Positions 38,227 to 48,821 of a stretch of 64,000 nucleotides of DNA are shown one piece after another. The notes beneath the pieces are model-generated. The model saw only the letters and a program-made list of their open reading frames with translations, did no database searches and was not told the DNA's origin. Source of the DNA: Vreelandella lionensis (GTDB lineage: Bacteria; Pseudomonadota; Gammaproteobacteria; Pseudomonadales; Halomonadaceae); the NCBI RefSeq assembly GCF_002087295.1, contig NZ_MWVI01000083.1:1-64000 (forward strand), written 5' to 3'. Numbering within the stretch: position 1 is the first letter of the stretch; each line of letters begins with the position of its first letter. The position numbers and the translations under genes were made by a program.

Positions 38227-38536
38227 TGCTAATCCACTATGCCGTTTGATTATTGACTGGTACGCACCCTGGGCGCTGCCCAGGTTCAGCACATTACCAG
38301 GGTCAGCTCCGCCAAAACGAACAACAATGTCGTGTTGGTCGCTGCTGGCTAAAGCGCGATGGTACACTAGCGCCCCAGGTCGCAGTTATAAACCGCTTGC
38401 ATTATAACGAATCACCCTAGCGGCGGGAATGCAAGTCCAGGTCTGCTTTTGGGGTAATTCGTCGCGGTACCGCTCTCTCCCACACTAGGGTTAGCCAGCG
38501 GGCCGTGTTATACGTTTGTTTTTCAGGATTAATTCC
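38227..38536. promoter_or_regulatory. Divergent intergenic region, cytochrome c4 / engB
   Basis: This 310-base gap has no protein gene that I can support. A TATAAT reads on the minus strand at 38406-38401 and may drive cytochrome c4, though its -35 is weak. TACACT at about 38363 and other AT-rich patches may serve engB. No operator-like dyad stands out. Confidence 0.3.
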
Positions 38537-39181
38537 ATGTCTACCCCCCATGATAGCCCAGTCCCTCGGCTGAACTACCCCACGGCGCGTTTTATGATCA
38601 GCGCGCCAACCCTGGCACTGTGTCCTGACGATACCGGTGCAGAAGTAGCGTTTGCCGGACGCTCAAATGCCGGTAAATCCAGCGCCATTAACGCGCTAAC
38701 CCAGCAAAATGCGCTGGCGCGCACCTCGCGCACCCCGGGCCGAACCCAGCTCATCAACTTCTTCACTGTGATGAACGATGAGTCGCGCCGCCTAGTGGAT
38801 CTACCCGGTTACGGCTACGCCAAGGTGCCGGAAGCGGTCAAAATTGAGTGGCAAAAGCACCTTTCAGACTACCTTCGCGGGCGTTTTAGCCTACGCGGTC
38901 TTGTGCTGCTAATGGACGTGCGCCACCCGCTGACCGAGTTCGACCAAATGATGCTCGACTATGCGGACCAGCGTGGGATGCCGGTGCATATCCTGCTCAC
39001 CAAGGCCGACAAGCTGAAAAAAGGCCCGGCCAGTGCGGCGTTGCAAAAAGTCCGCTCACGCCTGAAAGAGTGGGAAGATTTGGTGTCAGTACAGCTCTTC
39101 TCGTCACTAAAACGCGACGGCGTCGATACCCTTTCCCAAAAACTAGACCAGTGGCTGCACACCCCAGAAGATGCCCGTTAA
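38537..39181 (+). CDS. engB: Ribosome-biogenesis GTPase EngB/YihA
   Basis: This intact 214-residue GTPase has G1 GRSNAGKSS near residue 42, G3 [10 protein letters not shown] near 87, G4 LLTKADKL near 150, and G5 FSSLKRDG near 190. EngB assists 50S subunit assembly. The ATG at 38537 follows a modest GGA site; a seven-codon extension upstream is possible. The convergent yigB-like gene stops 10 bases downstream. Confidence 0.94.
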   Translation: MSTPHDSPVPRLNYPTARFMISAPTLALCPDDTGAEVAFAGRSNAGKSSAINALTQQNALARTSRTPGRTQLINFFTVMNDESRRLVDLPGYGYAKVPEAVKIEWQKHLSDYLRGRFSLRGLVLLMDVRHPLTEFDQMMLDYADQRGMPVHILLTKADKLKKGPASAALQKVRSRLKEWEDLVSVQLFSSLKRDGVDTLSQKLDQWLHTPEDAR

Positions 39182-39191
39182 TAGGCGTGGT

Positions 39192-39930
39192 CTAGGCACG
39201 CCTCTCCAGCCATGCAATCAGCTCCGGCAGCTCTTTGACATGGGCTATGCGGTGCACCCGTTCAGGCAGCATCTGGTCGCCGCATTCAGCCACCCAGGCG
39301 GCATGCATACCCAACTGCTGGGCGGGAAGCACGTCCTCCTTTCCAAGAGTCGCCCACGTGCATGGCGCGCTGCGGCACGGTTTTCAGTCGCTCTAGAGCG
39401 GTCAAAAAAGGCTTGGGGTCAGGCTTCGGCGCGAGTAGCTCCCCAGCGGCAATCGCAACTGGAAAATGCGCCGCCACCGGTTGGCGCTTAAGATGAATAT
39501 TGCCGTTGGTGATCGCCGCGAGCCGATAACGCTCAGCGAGCGCTGCCAGCAGCCCAGCTGCCTCTGGATGAGGTGTCACCTGAACTCGCAGGCGATGGAA
39601 CTCATTCATTGCCGCGGCTGCCCATAACAGTGCAGCACTGCGAGGCAAACCGCTGGTTTCCAACTGGGCCTCTAACGCTCGTAGCCTTAGCCAGGTAAAG
39701 TCACCTCGCCGTTCAGGCACTTGGCTTGCCCACTGCTGGCGGCGCTGCAGGTAATCCGCCACGCCCTCCTCATACGTTAACGGCAGCGGCCCCTCTTGAC
39801 GGGCAGCACGCCACGCTGCCAGCGCTTCCAGCAGCCAGCGGTAATGGCCCTCTTCGGTTTTCAACATCACGCCCTGGTTGTCCCATAGGGTGTCGTCTAC
39901 ATCAAAGGTGATGGCGTCTAACGTGGCCAT
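39192..39930 (-). CDS. yigB: HAD-superfamily phosphatase, YigB type (one frameshift)
   Basis: This HAD-IA phosphatase is about 245 residues. Motif I is ITFDVDDTLWDN (nucleophile Asp), motif II AAITNGN, and motif IV HVGDSWKEDVLPA. In E. coli the gene after xerC is yigB, an FMN and riboflavin-precursor phosphatase, and this gene starts three bases after the xerC stop, so the name rests on both sequence and position. One extra G near 39338 breaks the frame within motif IV. Confidence 0.85.
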
Positions 39931-39932
39931 GA

Positions 39933-40841
39933 TTAACTCTCACTGGGGCGGCGTTTGGCGCGCGGGTGGGCGGCATCGTAACTTTCTGCCAAGTGCTGCC
40001 AATCCAGCCGCGTATACACCTGAGTAGTGGATAGATTGGCATGACCCAGCAGCTCCTGCACGGCCCGCAGATCCTGGCTGGATTCCAGCAGATGGCTGGC
40101 AAAAGAGTGGCGCAGGCGGTGGGGGTGAAGATGTTCGGGCAGGCCGCGCACCACCGAGAGCTGCGCTAAGCGTTTCTGGATCGCTCGATGCCCCAACCGC
40201 TGCCCCCGCTGCCCGACGAACAGCGCCGTTTCAGCGCTGGCCGCCAAACTGGCCCGGCAGGTGAGCCACGCTTCCAGCGCCTGCTGGGCGCGTCGCCCCA
40301 CCGGCACTTGGCGGGGCTTGCTGCCCTTACCCATCACCCGCACATGATTGGCCGTTAAGTGGCTCATATCCAGCGCCGCCAGCTCGGCTAAGCGCAGGCC
40401 GCTGGAGTAGAAAAGCTCCAGCATGGCTTGGTCGCGAAGCGCCAGCGGCGAGCCGTCGTGGGGCGTATCCAGAAAGCGCGCCAGCGCATCCACATCCAGC
40501 GGTCTGGGCAGATGGCTGGGCTGCTTAGGGGTGCGCAGTAGGCTGACCGGGTTATCTGCCAACACGCGATGCTGCACTAACGCATCGGCAAAGCGAGATA
40601 GCGCCGCACGTCGGCGGGCCAGGCTTCTCGGCGCCAGCCCACGGCTACCTTCGGCGCCTAAAAAGGCCCTCGCCAGCGCCGTGTCCAGCGCGCTGGCCTG
40701 GGTCACGCCACGCTGTTCGGCAAACTGGCAAAAGGCGGATAAATCCTGACGATAGGCCGCCACCGTGGCCGGGCTGGCATGGTTGGCTAGCTGCGCTAAG
40801 TAGTCAGTGACCGTGTCTGCCAGCAAGCTATCGCTATCCAT
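39933..40841 (-). CDS. xerC: Tyrosine recombinase XerC
   Basis: This intact 302-residue recombinase has all catalytic residues visible: Arg in SSGLRLAEL, Lys in VMGKGSKPR, the HPHRLRHSFA His-x-x-Arg, the second His in LLGHANLSTT, and the nucleophile in QVYTRLD. With XerD it resolves chromosome dimers at dif. Its ATG lies inside the end of the DUF484 gene with an 8-base overlap, indicating translational coupling. No dif-like site is evident in the window. Confidence 0.94.
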   Translation of the reverse strand: MDSDSLLADTVTDYLAQLANHASPATVAAYRQDLSAFCQFAEQRGVTQASALDTALARAFLGAEGSRGLAPRSLARRRAALSRFADALVQHRVLADNPVSLLRTPKQPSHLPRPLDVDALARFLDTPHDGSPLALRDQAMLELFYSSGLRLAELAALDMSHLTANHVRVMGKGSKPRQVPVGRRAQQALEAWLTCRASLAASAETALFVGQRGQRLGHRAIQKRLAQLSVVRGLPEHLHPHRLRHSFASHLLESSQDLRAVQELLGHANLSTTQVYTRLDWQHLAESYDAAHPRAKRRPSES

Positions 40842-41550
40842 GCGGCTCCGACGCCAACCGCAGCAGTAGGCGCGCGACAATATCGCCCACATTCTCGGTA
40901 AACAGCGTATCCATACTGGCGCGGTAACATTCAGGGTCGGGGCTAGCGAGCAGCAAATAACCCAACTGCTCGCCTGCTGAGAGGCGTGTAATCGCACAGG
41001 AACCCGCTTTAAGAGGTGCTTTGGTATGGGGCAGTAGGCACTTCCAATCGCTGACGCTCAGCTTGGCGCAGCGACTGGTGCGGCCATCCAGCAGCGCCGC
41101 TAGGCGGGCGCTGGCGTGCTGGTCGAGAATATGGCGCGGCGGCTGGGGAGGTGTGGGCTCCGCATCGCTTAACGACGCGGGGCACCATAGGGCCATCGCC
41201 GGTGTTTGAAAGCGCTCGCTAAGCTGAGTCGCCAGCGCTTGGGCCAGGGCATCACGGTCTTCCGCTTCGACTAAGCTGAGCAGCGTTTCCCGCAGGCGAC
41301 GGTACTGAGCCTCGTTATGACGAGCGGTTTCCAGCAAATGCTCAAGCCGCCCTTCCGCCGTTTCAGCTCGCTGGCGCAGATCGATCACCAACCTCTCCAG
41401 CAGCGATACAGCGCCGTCGATATTTGGGTGCGGAACCTTGAGCTGCTGCAGCAGCCCTTCACGGCCAATAAAAAAATCGGGGTGACGGGCCAGCCAAAAC
41501 GCTACTTGGTCAGGGTCGAGCGTTTTGCGCGGCTCAGGAGCTTGAGACAT
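40834..41550 (-). CDS. DUF484 family protein (YigA type)
   Basis: This intact 238-residue protein has the family signature VAFWLARHPDFFIGREGLLQQL at the N-terminus. A coiled-coil (LLERLVIDLRQRAETAEGRL) and a C-terminal GAF-like domain follow. In E. coli the equivalent gene yigA lies between dapF and xerC, as here. The role is unknown; a GAF-like signal domain in a dap/xer operon is suggestive only. AGGAG precedes the ATG at 41550. Confidence 0.88.
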   Translation of the reverse strand: MSQAPEPRKTLDPDQVAFWLARHPDFFIGREGLLQQLKVPHPNIDGAVSLLERLVIDLRQRAETAEGRLEHLLETARHNEAQYRRLRETLLSLVEAEDRDALAQALATQLSERFQTPAMALWCPASLSDAEPTPPQPPRHILDQHASARLAALLDGRTSRCAKLSVSDWKCLLPHTKAPLKAGSCAITRLSAGEQLGYLLLASPDPECYRASMDTLFTENVGDIVARLLLRLASEPHG

Positions 41551-41566
41551 CGCCGTTCTCCTCGCA

Positions 41567-42398
41567 TTAGTTGAGTGATACCCGACCATCAAACACCCGG
41601 GTAGCAGGGCCCACCATGACGAGTGACGCTTCGGGGTCAGGCCACTCGATACTGAGCTGCCCGCCGGGCAAGTGCACTTTCACTGGGCTCTTCAGAAGCC
41701 CCTGACGAATCCCACTGGCCACCGCCGCACAGGCACCGGTGCCGCAGGCAAGGGTTTCACCGCTGCCGCGCTCAAACCCCGCAGGCGAATCTCACTGGGC
41801 GATACCACCTGCATAAAGCCCACGTTTACGCGCTTGGGGAAGCGTGGGTGAGATTCCAGCAGCGGCCCCAACCGCTCCACCGGGGCACTATCCACGTTCT
41901 CTACCTGGAGGACAGCATGAGGGTTGCCCATGGAGACCACGCCAAGCTGCAGCGTTTCGCCATCGACTTCTACCTCATGCAGCGGTTGATCACCCGGCGC
42001 TTCAAACGGCAGCGTCGCCGGGTTGAAGCGCGGCCTACCCATATCGACCCGCACCATGCCATCGTGCTGAACGTTGAGCACTAACGGGCCACCGGCGGTT
42101 TCCACATGGATTTCGTGCTTGTGGGTTAAACGCTGGTCTCGCACAACGCGGGCAAAGCAGGGCGCGCCGTTACCGCAGTTTTCTACTTCGTGCCGTCGGC
42201 GGTGTAGATACGGTAGCGAAAGTCCATATCCGGGTCGCGGGGCGGTTCGACGATCAGCAGTTGATCAAAGCCAATGCCAAACCGCCGGTCCGCCAACTGG
42301 CGGATCTGCTCATCCCGCAGGCGCGCCCGCTGGGTGACCAGGTCCACCACCATGAAGTCGTTGCCCAGGCCGCGCATTTTGGTGAAGTGGAGCAGCAT
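41567..42398 (-). CDS. dapF: Diaminopimelate epimerase (two frameshifts)
   Basis: DapF interconverts LL- and meso-diaminopimelate for lysine and cell wall. The corrected length is 277 residues. The first catalytic cysteine is in [14 protein letters not shown] near residue 72 and the second in [14 protein letters not shown] near 220. It begins [16 protein letters not shown] base is missing near 42189, directly before the first catalytic motif, and another near 41779 in a G run. The ATG shares one base with the lysA stop. DapF is normally essential, so these breaks are unlikely to be real. Confidence 0.93.
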
Positions 42399-43669
42399 CA
42401 GCGCGCCCCTTCCGGCAGCAGCGCCTCGCCGGCCCACAAGCTTTCCAGCGTTTCCCGAGCGCGTACCACGTGGTAGGTGTCACCATCCACCATCACCTCC
42501 GGCGGGCGTGGGCGGCTGTTGTAGTTCGAGGCCATGACGAAGCCATACGCCCCGGCCGAGCGTACCGCTAGCAGATCGCCTTCGGCGATAGCAAGCTCAC
42601 GCTCTTTACCCAGGAAGTCGCCGGTTTCACACACAGGGCCGACCACGTCGTAGGTGGCGTTCTCACGAGGCTGGCGGGTATCCACCCGCACAATCGCCTG
42701 CCACGCCTGATACAGCGCCGGACGAATCAGGTCGTTCATGGCCGCATCGACAATGGCAAAGTTCTTGGTCTCGCCGGGGTTCAAGAACCCTACCCGGGTG
42801 AGCCTCAGTCCGGCGTTGGCCGCAATAGAGCGACCTGGCTCAAACAGCAGCGTGAGCTTTTCGCCGCCTTCCCAGCGGGAGAGGCGCGCCAGCAATTGGC
42901 TAGCGTAATCGAACGGTTGGGGTGGCTTCTCGTCACGGTAGGGCACGCCTAAGCCGCCGCCTAAATCCAGATGGTCGATCTCGATGCCGCGTTCGCGTAG
43001 TCGCTCCATCAGCACCAGCAGGCGCTCCAGGGCATCTAGGAACGGAGCCGTTTCGGTAAGCTGCGAGCCAATGTGGCAATCAAGCCCGGTCACCCGAAGG
43101 TTGGGCAAGCTGGTAGCCAGTTGGTACACCTCCAGCGCGTCATCCACCGGAATGCCAAACTTGTTATCTTTTAAGCCGGTAGAGATATAAGGGTGAGTGC
43201 CCGCATCCACATCAGGATTGACGCGCAGCGAGACCGGAGCGATTTTCCCCAGCTCACCTGCCACGGCATTCAGGCGCTCAAGCTCTGGGCGCGACTCGAC
43301 GTTAAAGCATTTGATGCCGACTTCTAGCGCCCGCGCCATTTCATGCGGCTGCTTAGCCACCCCAGAAAAAACCACTTTGGTGGGGTCGCCGCCCGCTTTT
43401 AGCACCCGCTCCAACTCGCCTACCGAGACAATATCAAACCCGGCCCCCATGCGGGCCAGTAGGCCCAGCACGGCAAGGTTAGAGTTGGCTTTCACCGCGT
43501 AGCAGATTAAGTGCGAGTGGCCACCCAAGGCTTCGGTGTAGGCGCGGAAATGGCGCTCAAAGGTCGCTTTTGAGTAGACATAGCAGGGCGTGCCCAGCTC
43601 GGCGGCCAGCTGCGTTAGCGGCACATCTTCGGCGTAGAGCACGCCGTCGCGGTAGTTAAAGTGATCCAT
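42398..43669 (-). CDS. lysA: Diaminopimelate decarboxylase
   Basis: This intact 423-residue PLP enzyme makes lysine from meso-diaminopimelate. The PLP lysine is in [13 protein letters not shown] near residue 60, the GGGLGVPY phosphate loop near 235, [13 protein letters not shown] near 280, and [14 protein letters not shown] near 345 with the active-site cysteine. The ATG shares a base with the stop of lptM (TAATG), and the stop shares a base with dapF, so the three are translationally coupled. Confidence 0.95.
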   Translation of the reverse strand: MDHFNYRDGVLYAEDVPLTQLAAELGTPCYVYSKATFERHFRAYTEALGGHSHLICYAVKANSNLAVLGLLARMGAGFDIVSVGELERVLKAGGDPTKVVFSGVAKQPHEMARALEVGIKCFNVESRPELERLNAVAGELGKIAPVSLRVNPDVDAGTHPYISTGLKDNKFGIPVDDALEVYQLATSLPNLRVTGLDCHIGSQLTETAPFLDALERLLVLMERLRERGIEIDHLDLGGGLGVPYRDEKPPQPFDYASQLLARLSRWEGGEKLTLLFEPGRSIAANAGLRLTRVGFLNPGETKNFAIVDAAMNDLIRPALYQAWQAIVRVDTRQPRENATYDVVGPVCETGDFLGKERELAIAEGDLLAVRSAGAYGFVMASNYNSRPRPPEVMVDGDTYHVVRARETLESLWAGEALLPEGAR

Positions 43670-43797
43670 TACCCCTCCTGCTCGGCGGCCGAATCATTGG
43701 TATCGTCAGGCAGATAAAGTGGCCCCTTTTGACCACAGCCAACAAGCAGCAGTGCGGCCATTAGCAGCGCGCTAAGTGTGATTGCACTGCGTTTCAT
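43669..43797 (-). CDS. lptM: LptM (YifL-type) small outer-membrane lipoprotein
   Basis: This 42-residue gene starts [17 protein letters not shown] and has the lipobox LLVGC followed by GQKGPLYLP, the hallmark of LptM/YifL. In E. coli LptM binds the LPS translocon LptDE and helps its disulfide maturation. The start overlaps the argH stop by four bases (ATGA) and the stop overlaps the lysA start by one base. In E. coli yifL also sits directly upstream of dapF, which supports the call despite the small size. Confidence 0.88.
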   Translation of the reverse strand: MKRSAITLSALLMAALLLVGCGQKGPLYLPDDTNDSAAEQEG

Positions 43798-45197
43798 GAC
43801 GCACCTTTCAGGGCTGCCAGCGCTTCTCGCGCACGATTTGCAGCGGCGCGCACTTGGTCAGGCGCCGTGCCGCCAATATGGTTGCGGGCAGCAACCGAAC
43901 CTTCCAGCGTCAGCACCTCAAATACGTCCTGCTCGATGATATCGGAGAACTGCTGGAGCTCTTCGAGGGTCATTTCAGAGAGATCTTTCTTGGTTTTCAG
44001 GCCGTAGGCCACGGAGAGACCCACGATCTCGTGAGCATCACGGAAGGCCACGCCTTTACGCACCAAGTAATCCGCCAGGTCGGTGGCGGTGGAGAAGCCG
44101 CGCCGCGCCGCTTCGTACATGCTCTCTTTTTTCGGCTCGATGGCGGGCACCATGTCCGCAAAGGCTTTTAGGAAGTCGCGCACGGTATCGACGGCATCAA
44201 ACAGCGGCTCTTTGTCCTCCTGGTTATCCATGTTGTAGGCCAGGGGCTGCGACTTCATCAGCGTCAGCAGCGCCATCAGATGGCCATACACACGGCCGGG
44301 TTTTACCGCGCACCAGCTCGGGCACGTCGGGGTTTTTCTTCTGCGGAATGATGGTGGAGCCGGTGCAGAAGCGGTCGGGCAGGTCGATAAAGTTAAACTG
44401 CGCACTGGTCCACAGCACGAGCTCTTCACTCATCCGCGACAGGTGCATCAGCAGAATGCTGCCAAAGCTGGTGAATTCGATGGCGAAGTCGCGATCCGAC
44501 ACCGCATCCAGGGAGTTTTCAGCAGGGCGGTGGAAGCCGAGCAACTCGGCGGTTACGTGGCGGTCGATGGGGAGGGGGTGCCCGCCAGCGCCGCGGAGCC
44601 CAGCGGCATCACGTTCACCCGTTTACGGCAATCCAGCAGGCGCTCGTGGTCGCGGGCCAGCATCTCTTGCCACGCCAGCAGGTGGTGGCCGAAGGTGACT
44701 GGCTGAGCCGTTTGCAGGTGAGTAAAACCGGGCATGATGGTGTCGGCCTCGCGTTCGGCAAGCTCAATCATGCCGTCGCGCAGGCGTGTCAGCTCCGCTT
44801 CAATCACGTCGATCTCATCGCGCATGAACAGGCGAATATCGGTGGCAACTTGGTCGTTGCGAGAGCGGCCGGTGTGCAGTTTCTTGCCAGTAATGCCGAT
44901 TTTATCGGTCAGGCGCGCCTCGATGTTCATGTGCACGTCTTCCAGCGGTACCGACCACTGGAACTCACCGCGCTCAATTTCGCCCTGAATCTCGGTCAGG
45001 CCGTTAATAATGGCGTCGCGCTCTTCTTCGGTGAGCACGCCCACCCGCGCCAGCATGGTGGCATGGGCAATTGAGCCCTGAATATCCTGGCGCGCCAGGC
45101 GCTGGTCGAAGTTCACAGACGCGGTAAAGCGTGCAACAAAGGCATCGGTGGGCTCGCTAAAGCGACCGCCCCAAGACTGGTTCGTAGCTTGGCTCAT
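43794..45197 (-). CDS. argH: Argininosuccinate lyase (two frameshifts)
   Basis: ArgH splits argininosuccinate into arginine and fumarate. The corrected length is 467 residues. Signatures are [17 protein letters not shown] at the start, [25 protein letters not shown] near residue 110, and the fumarase-family signature [16 protein letters not shown] near 280. A C is missing in a C run near 44576 and an extra C is present near 44298. It is the first gene of a seven-gene minus-strand operon and starts at 45197. Confidence 0.94.
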
Positions 45198-45291
45198 CGG
45201 AAACATATCCTGCTGACAAAACTAAGGGAATCGTTACCGGAAAGTGTACCAGAGTCACTACGTGGAGCGGCATGCCGTTTTATGGCAGTGT

Positions 45292-47740
45292 TTATAACGA
45301 GGTAGGAGATTCTTGGCTAGCAACGACTACTAGCGGCGTTTTCAAATATGCCTTCAGCGCACTCAAGGCCATGGGGCGAGCAAAGTAGTAGCCTTGGAAG
45401 TGGTCGCACTGCAGGGTACGCAGGAAGTGAAACTGCTCGGCGGTTTCAACCCCTTCAATTAACACCTCGAGTCCCAACTTATCTGCCATGGTGACAACGC
45501 CCTCTACAATAGCGGCGTCACGGGAATCAACGGCCTCATCGCCCACAAACGAGCGGTCAACCTTCAGCTTATTGATGGGTAGGCGTTTTAGACAGCTAAG
45601 GCTTGAGAAACCGGTGCCAAAGTCATCCAGAGCAATGTGCACGCCCAGTTGGCGCAGGGCCTGTAAGGCCTGAATGGTGTGTTCGGCGCTATCCATTAAC
45701 ACACCTTCGGTCAGCTCCAGCTCTAATAGCGCGGGGGGCAAGCCACTACGCGCCAGCACCTGCTTTACGGAGTCTAAAAAGCCTGGGCGCTGCAACTGCA
45801 TGGGTGATACGTTAATCGCCATGGTGATGGGGGTCGCGCTTTCGGCATTGAGCACCACCGCATCGCGGCAGGCGGTTTCCATCACCCACTCACTGATGGG
45901 GATAATCTGCCCGGTATCCTCAGCCAAAGGAATAAACTGCCCTGGCGGGATGTTGCCACGCTCTGGGTGGTACCAACGGATCAGCGCTTCAACCCCAGCG
46001 ACCCGCCCGCTATGGTGAATTTGCGGCTGGTAATGGAGCTCAAACTGCTCCTGCTCAATGGCCTGCTGCAGGGCATGGCGCAAATTCACCCGCTCGGTGA
46101 CCTTGCGGTTAAGTTCGTCGGTATACCACTGAAAGGTGTTGCGCCCCCTGCGTTTGGCCTTGTACATGGCAAGGTCGGCCTGCTGAATGAGCTGACGCGG
46201 CGTTTGAATAGTGCCATCGTTGGTGGCGATCCCAATACTGGCAGTAATTCTTAGCTCGTTGCTGCGATACCAGTAAGGTGCCGAAACTCGTGCCAGCAGC
46301 CGCTCGACCACCTGTAATACATCGTCTTCGTGGGCTAAATCCGGCAACAGTACGATAAACTCATCGCCGCCAAATCGGGCCACGGTGTCCCAGGGGCGCA
46401 GCTCCTCCTCCAAGCGCTTGGCGACCTCTAGCAAAATATAGTCGCCCACTTCATGGCCGAGGGTGTCATTGATTGGCTTAAAGTCGTCTAAATCAATGAA
46501 CAGGCACTGCTAAATAACGCTGGTAGCGTCTGGCTAACAAACAACCTTGGGCAAGGCGCTGGTCCAGCAGCAGCCGGTTGGGCAGCCCGGTCAGCGCATC
46601 GTGATTGGCGTTATGGCTCAGCTGGGCCTGATACTCTCGTTGGGCGGTAATATCGTTTTGCGCACCGATAAAATGAGTGACTACGTCAGCTTCATCGCGC
46701 ACCGGGGAGATATAAAGATCGTTCCAGAAAGGCGCGCCGTTACGGCGATAGTTGCGAATCACCACGTGCACATCGCGCTGCTCTTTGATGCCTTTGCGCA
46801 ATTGCGCCAGGGTTGCAGGATCCGTGTCGATTCCTTGTAGAAAACGGCAGTTGCGCCCAGCGCGGCCTCTCGCGAGTAGCCGGTGATGCGCTCAAAGGCC
46901 GCATTCACATACACCATCGACAGATCAGGACGCTGAGCATCCACAATGACCACGCCATTGGTGCTGGACTCCACGCTGCGCTCCAGCAGCGTCAACTGCC
47001 GTTCAGTGTCTTTGCGCTCGGTAATATCCTGAGTAGAGCCCTGAACTTGAATAATTTTCCCTAGCTCATCGCGCACCGCTCGGCCAATCACTCGCACCCA
47101 GCGCCGTCGCCCCTGCTGGGTAATAATCTCCAGCTCTTCGTCAAAACTTATCCCCTTCTCACAGCAGTTGGTAAACACGGCTTGAATACGCGACCGAGAG
47201 CTTGGCGTGTAAAAAGCAATCGCCTCCTCCAGCGTGGGCTGGTGGCCAACAGGCATATCGTGAAGGCGGCACACCTCCTCCGACCAGATCGGCAGCCCCA
47301 CCGCTAAATCCTATACCAGCCGCCGATATGTGCTGTCTCACCGCAATACGAAACAGCCGCTGATTGCGCCGTAGCTGCTTTTCAACCGCCTTTCGCCGGG
47401 TGATATCTCTAGCGATCACATAAATCACCTGCTCACCAGCAGAAGCGGACACTTCCAACCAAACGCGCCTGCCATCTACCGCTAACGCACAAATATCGAA
47501 GGCATTAATTTTTTCACCCCGGCATACCCTTGCCAACGCTGCTTCGATAACGGGATGATCACGTGGCTCTACCACGACACCACAGGGCCTACCCAGCAGC
47601 GCTTCTGCTTGGTAACCCAGTAGCGACTCAAAGGTTGGGTTGATGCTGAGCAGCGTGCCCGCAAAGTCAATGCAGCAGAACAAATCCTGCGAAAGCAGAA
47701 AGAATTGGTCTAGCTTGCCTTGCGGTTCAACAGGGGGCAT
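45292..47740 (-). CDS. PAS-PAS-PAS-GGDEF-EAL signalling protein (three frameshifts)
   Basis: This soluble protein reconstructs to about 816 residues. It has three PAS domains (about 10-130, 135-250, 260-380; the third has the LOV-like sequence GRNCRFLQGID), then a GGDEF domain with an intact FGGDEF motif. A complete EAL domain follows (EALIRW, LELTEG, LDDFGTGFSS, IEGVET). It could both make and degrade cyclic di-GMP. The GRNCRFLQG segment is the flavin-cysteine motif of LOV photoreceptors, so a light or redox sensor is possible. Breaks are near 47300, 46858 and 46504. It is divergent from hemC across a 137-base gap with a Fur-type site. Confidence 0.83.
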
Positions 47741-47799
47741 GGCATTTCCTAACAGGCGTTAAACGCGTTCAGCGCTGGCCCTAAATTCGGCCGGTTATT

Positions 47800-47838
47800 T
47801 TTACTGTGTGGCTGGGTGCTTTATGATGAGAATTATCA
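47800..47838 (+). promoter_or_regulatory. hemC promoter with overlapping Fur box
   Basis: TTTACT (47800-47805) and TATGAT (47822-47827) are 16 bases apart. TGATGAGAATTATCA (47824-47838) overlaps the -10 and matches 12 of 14 defined positions of the Fur 7-1-7 core TGATAAT-N-ATTATCA. The hemC start is 39 bases downstream. Confidence 0.6.
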
Positions 47839-47877
47839 CAGTTCGACGCGCCGTGTCAGCGGCAAAGGGAGAATCAG

Positions 47878-48821
47878 GTGTCATCCATCACTAAATTGCG
47901 CATCGCCACGCGTAAAAGTCAGTTGGCCATGTGGCAGGCCGAGTACGTCCGCGACCGCTTGATGGCGGCACATAGCGGTCTGGAAGTTGAGCTTTCCCCC
48001 TCTCCACCAAAGGCGACAAAATTCTCGATACGCCTCTCTCCAAAATTGGTGGCAAAGGGCTATTCGTCAAGGAGCTTGAAGACGCCATGCTGGATGGACG
48101 CGCCGATATTGCCGTGCACTCCATGAAAGATGTGCCCATGCACTTCCCGGAAGGCTTAGGGCTTTCGGTGATTTTGGAAGGTGCTGATCCCACCGATGCG
48201 TTTGTGTCCAATCACTATAACAGCATAGATGAACTGCCCGAAGGCGCACGTATCGGCACTGCCAGCCTGCGCCGCGGATTGCAGATGCGCGAAGCGCGCC
48301 CAGATCTACAGATTCTCAACCTACGCGGCAATGTACAAACTCGCCTTGGCAAGCTCGACGATGGTGAATTTGACGCTATTATTCTGGCGACCTCTGGCCT
48401 GCAGAGCTTAGGCCTCGACGCCCGTATTGCACAGGCGCTGCCACCTGAGATTTGCCTGCCCGCCTGCGGTCAAGGGGCGCTGGGCATTGAGTGTCGCCTG
48501 CACGACCCCGAGTTGATCACGCTGCTTGCCCCGCTGGACGACCAGGACACCGCTACTCGCGTTCGAGCAGAGCGCGCCATGAACACGCGCCTGGAAGGTG
48601 GCTGCCAAGTGCCGATTGCCGGGCACGCCGTACTGGATAAAGCCAACGATACCCTGTGGCTGCGCGGGCTAGTGGGCAACCCAGAGGGCACCGAGGTACT
48701 GCGTGCCGAGGGCCGTGGGTCTATCCACGAGCCGGAAGCGCTCGGCATTCGTATTGCCGAAGAGCTGCTGGATCAAGGCGCTGGCGATATCTTGGCAGAG
48801 GTTTACGGCCGCAACGTATGA
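47878..48821 (+). CDS. hemC: Porphobilinogen deaminase (one frameshift)
   Basis: HemC polymerises four porphobilinogens to hydroxymethylbilane for haem. The corrected length is 314 residues. Features are [16 protein letters not shown] at the start, [14 protein letters not shown] near residue 85, [10 protein letters not shown] near 130, [13 protein letters not shown] near 150, and [11 protein letters not shown] with the dipyrromethane-binding cysteine near 245. One base is missing in a C run near 48001. The start is GTG with GGGAG upstream. The stop overlaps the hemD ATG by four bases. Confidence 0.94.
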
